NCBI GenBank assembly: GCA_037013685.1
Contig: CM072888.1
Location: forward strand, 3,949,034-4,013,033
Direction: 5' to 3'
Origin: Acridotheres tristis
Lineage: Eukaryota > Chordata > Aves > Passeriformes > Sturnidae
DNA length: 64,000 nucleotides
In this document: positions 61,216-64,000 of the stretch, in pieces
Layout: every line of letters begins with the position of its first letter
Position numbering within the stretch: position 1 is the stretch's first letter
Notes under the pieces: generated by a model
What the model was told of the DNA's origin: nothing
The model's input: only the letters and a program-made list of their open reading frames with translations
Database searches by the model: none
Made by a program: the position numbers and the translations under genes

Positions 61216-64000
61216 CTTGGGAATGCTGTGGTAAGCTGCGTGTCAGCGTTTGCCTAGGTGTGTTCGACCTTATGAACCTAAAAATGGTACTTTTCAGGTA
61301 TGAGTGAACAAATACTTCATTTATGATTTATTGGTGGCCTTCATGGTGTAAGTCATGCAGCAGCTGCTTCAAATAAAAATACTATTCTGCGAGCACTGCG
61401 AAGAGGCGGGTGGGGAGAGCGTGGGGAAGCAGAATAAACAATTTTTCCTTCAGTCCATAATAAGTCCGGAACAAATTAAAAAAAAAAAATATATAAAACG
61501 TTATTAGGTATTTGGGTTTGTTGGGCTGCCTTGGTGAGGGCAATTTGCTACTTGGTCAAACAACTTCAGTCCTGTTACTGCAGGGAGACCAAGGAAGATG
61601 TGGCAGCCAGCAGTGGAGGAAGCTTTGGCAGAGGTTAACAGGTAAGAGACTGAGCAAAACAAGTAAATGTTGAAGTATGTTAATAATATGACCAGGGGAA
61701 GTTACGGTCTGCTGGGATAGTAACAAGGTGGCCAGCTAATTAGCTGATAAAACCAATTATAGACAAGGAAATGAAAATTAATGGGTTTGCTGGGCACAGA
61801 AGAGCTGCAAATGAAATTATTCCCTGAATGTGATTTTTCCAAAGCATTATCTGGTACTATCATCTAAGGTATACCTGTGCTATATACCCATATTGCCCTT
61901 GAAAGAAACAAATTGAACAGTCTTAAAATGAAGTTGCATTCAAAATAGAAATATTTATACTGAGGATAAAAAACATGTGGTCATTACACAATACAGTGGG
62001 CCAGCTGCTAAGAGAGTGAATTGATGGTGTGATTGCTTATTTTATTGTAATAAAACAATTTTTCTCAAAAGTTTAGGCTTTCTCTTGATTCCAGTCTTGA
62101 TCCAAGAGGAAATGTGGTTTGCCTCAGGGTTCAGGCTGCTGTGATTAAAACAAATGGTATAGCCCTGAAGTCATGTGCTGAAGTTCTGAAAGGTTCTGAA
62201 TAATTTAATTTAACCAGGGGAAATTTATTCTGAATCTTGTTAACTAGTGATTGTACTATACGTAAGTCTTCTGAATAAAATATTTTCTGAGTAAGAGTGG
62301 TATATGTCCAAGGCTGTGATAATAGAAGCATTTTTCATCCAATGCCTAACTTTTAGGAGTTGGATTGCTGTGCATATCTGCTGCTTTGCTTAAATCCTTA
62401 TGTACTGTTGTGCTCTTATTTATTTATCCCAAAATGATCTCAGCCCTCTGGGGTTTTTTCTACACTTGGCTTCTTGTCCATTTAAATACTCAAATGACTC
62501 ATTTTGCTCATTTTTGTGATAAATAAGAGATCTTGAAAGTGTGAGACTAGGCAAGAACAGCAGAGCTGTCGATTAATATTTAACATATTTCTCCTTTGTC
62601 TTACTGTTAAAATCAGACAGAAAGAAGGAACCCAGCTGTTTCTTGGTTACCAAGATAATTTCACTGCGTTTCAGTTTGGATGGTTTGCACACACACACAG
62701 GTGCATCGGCTTATCAGTTCCAGACTTAATTTTTGCTTCTTCGTTACTTGTAACAAAATTCACCTGGCAGGTGCTGAGAGTGGTTGGTGAGCTCTGTTAG
62801 AACTCTAAGCTCCCTGCACCTGCCATTTCAGAGTTTTAGTTAATTTTTCTCTCCCTGGTTCTGAGTTGTGATCAGCACCACTTTCTGCCCTGATGTGCTC
62901 CCTTGTCCCCCACCAAAAATCCCATTTTGTGTGTGCTGTAGCTAAGCTGCAGCTGCATCTGGCCGTGGCCTGGCCACGTGTGATGGGGACATGCACACAA
63001 ATCCTTCTCGTTGCTGACCACGCTCCATAAACAGTGCCTGTAGTTTGTGACATTAGGAAATGTCCGGCAGCAGGAGGGTTCTGTGGCTGTGCCAGGGAGG
63101 CTGCAGTGGGTGAGTGGCTGATTGGTGACAGGCTGCTTCCTGCCCAGCTCCCAGGGACTGCCACAAGCCAGGATGACAGGCTAACTTATACATTCTGGCA
63201 CACCAGGAGTTGGCTGTCCTTGCTTTAATTATCTCATGATAAAACCTTCATTTTCATAAAGAATGTGAAATCCCAGTTGGGTTTAATTTAGGTCTTCAGT
63301 CATTGTTCAGTTTCTCAGTTACAGCTTGATGTTACAACACAATTTTTTTGATTCTCGTTCTGTGAAAGGAAATGTTCCGTATTTAGCTTGGCTTTTCTGC
63401 AACATTTAATGATTGTTTCCCCATGGCAGTTGTCAGTGAACCATGGGCAATCCAAATCTCTGGTATGCCTGCATTTTTTTTAAGGCAAGCCAGGTCACAT
63501 TGCCATAGTCATTCAGCACACTTGTGGAGTTCGTTCCCATTATTTATTATCTTTTAACCTTCAGGAAGATGTGGACAGATCTCTGCTCTCCAGCATAGCA
63601 AAATAGCTTCTGAAATGCAAGTTTCAACAGTCTTTGTAGCACTAAAGTTTGCAGGATAAGTACAGGTGCCTCCTGTCAGCTGTCAAAATAAAATTTCGTT
63701 TCAAGTTGGCTAATCCTATTTTTAAAACATAAAACATGGAATATCATTGCAAGTAGCAATGCTGTGCCCTTCACCAAAGGCAATGAGAGTAGTGCAACAG
63801 TGGAAGACTGTCTTGAACTTTAAATATTCATTAAAAGAAATCTGCACTATAACTTTTAAGATGATGAGTAGGCTTCCCAAAGGGACTTCCTTTGGTTTTG
63901 AATGTCATTTGGAAATTTTTACAGTTAATTTTCTGAATGTATTTTGAAATTAATATAACTCAGGTGAGTACTTATTTATTTTATAAAATGAAAAAGCTTT
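61216..64000. other. Intergenic DNA upstream of MAD2L1; possible divergent transcript
   Basis: No recognisable protein-coding exon is present. The first 430 bp contain a donor-like GTAAGC at 61231 and, further on, a short exon-like interval at 61584-61641 bounded by CTGCAG and CAG|GTAAGA. The remainder is AT-rich with a short CA run near 62,690 and no repeat family I can name. Open frames are short and have no homology I recognise. Confidence 0.6.
61584..61641 (+). other. Candidate exon of a divergent (upstream antisense) transcript
   Basis: The 58-bp interval is preceded by GTTACTGCAG and followed by CAG|GTAAGA, a good acceptor and a near-consensus donor. With the GTAAGC donor at 61231 in the CpG island it could form a spliced + strand RNA divergent from MAD2L1. 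It remains open in the frame running out of the island, but I recognise no protein. Prediction from splice signals only. Confidence 0.25.

Noticed and set aside
60664..61257. 197-codon plus-strand open frame opposite MAD2L1 exons 1-2
   Set aside because: It is low-complexity (Pro/Ser/Ala runs, a (CT)n repeat) and lies in a GC-rich island antisense to a real exon. Only the downstream part is mentioned, as a possible divergent transcript.
63925..63963. 39-bp exon-like interval near the right edge (TTTTTACAG before, CAG|GTGAGT after)
   Set aside because: The donor is excellent but the frame has no recognisable protein, no partner exon is seen, and the window ends 37 bases later. It is not enough to call.

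Overview
The window looks like a vertebrate nuclear chromosome, most probably a bird. The reasons are AT-rich non-coding DNA with few interspersed repeats, one old CR1-type LINE fragment, two intron-containing genes with clear vertebrate orthologues, and very short introns (the MAD2L1 coding region spans only about 1.7 kb). The species cannot be fixed from sequence alone. A crocodilian or turtle is possible but less likely. There is no sign of operons, Shine-Dalgarno sites, CRISPR arrays or phage genes.

Layout. Positions 1 to about 53,980 are a gene-poor stretch in which I found no convincing coding exon. All open frames there are short, lack homology I recognise, and lack paired splice signals. 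It holds one degraded CR1 fragment (about 11,800-11,960), several small perfect or near-perfect palindromes (5,166-5,228; 22,378; 31,960; 36,519), three local tandem duplications (34 bp at 39,199; 63 bp at 50,310; 39 bp at 53,639), a 49-unit uninterrupted GGAAA microsatellite (41,425-41,669), and a pyrimidine-rich tract just after it.

A CpG island at about 53,980-54,520 begins RPL7L1 on the + strand: six coding exons between 54,246 and 57,266, 248 codons, with one further intron in the 3' UTR and a poly(A) signal at 58,110. RPL7L1 is an uL30-family ribosome-assembly factor. Facing it on the - strand is MAD2L1, the spindle-checkpoint HORMA protein: five coding exons between 60,908 and 59,250, 208 codons, with a poly(A) signal at 58,589-58,594. 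The two genes are convergent, and their inferred 3' ends are only about 430 bp apart. MAD2L1 starts in a second CpG island (about 60,420-61,215), from which a spliced divergent + strand transcript may also start. The last 2.7 kb shows no confident gene.

The two genes do not act in one pathway (60S ribosome assembly versus mitotic checkpoint). They may share termination and chromatin context. The points most worth checking are the altered MAD2L1 C-terminal tail, the long out-of-frame upstream ORF and 3' UTR intron of RPL7L1, the RPL7L1/MAD2L1 adjacency itself, the perfect 26-bp palindrome, and the pure GGAAA array. I did not find convincing evidence for a previously undescribed multi-gene system.
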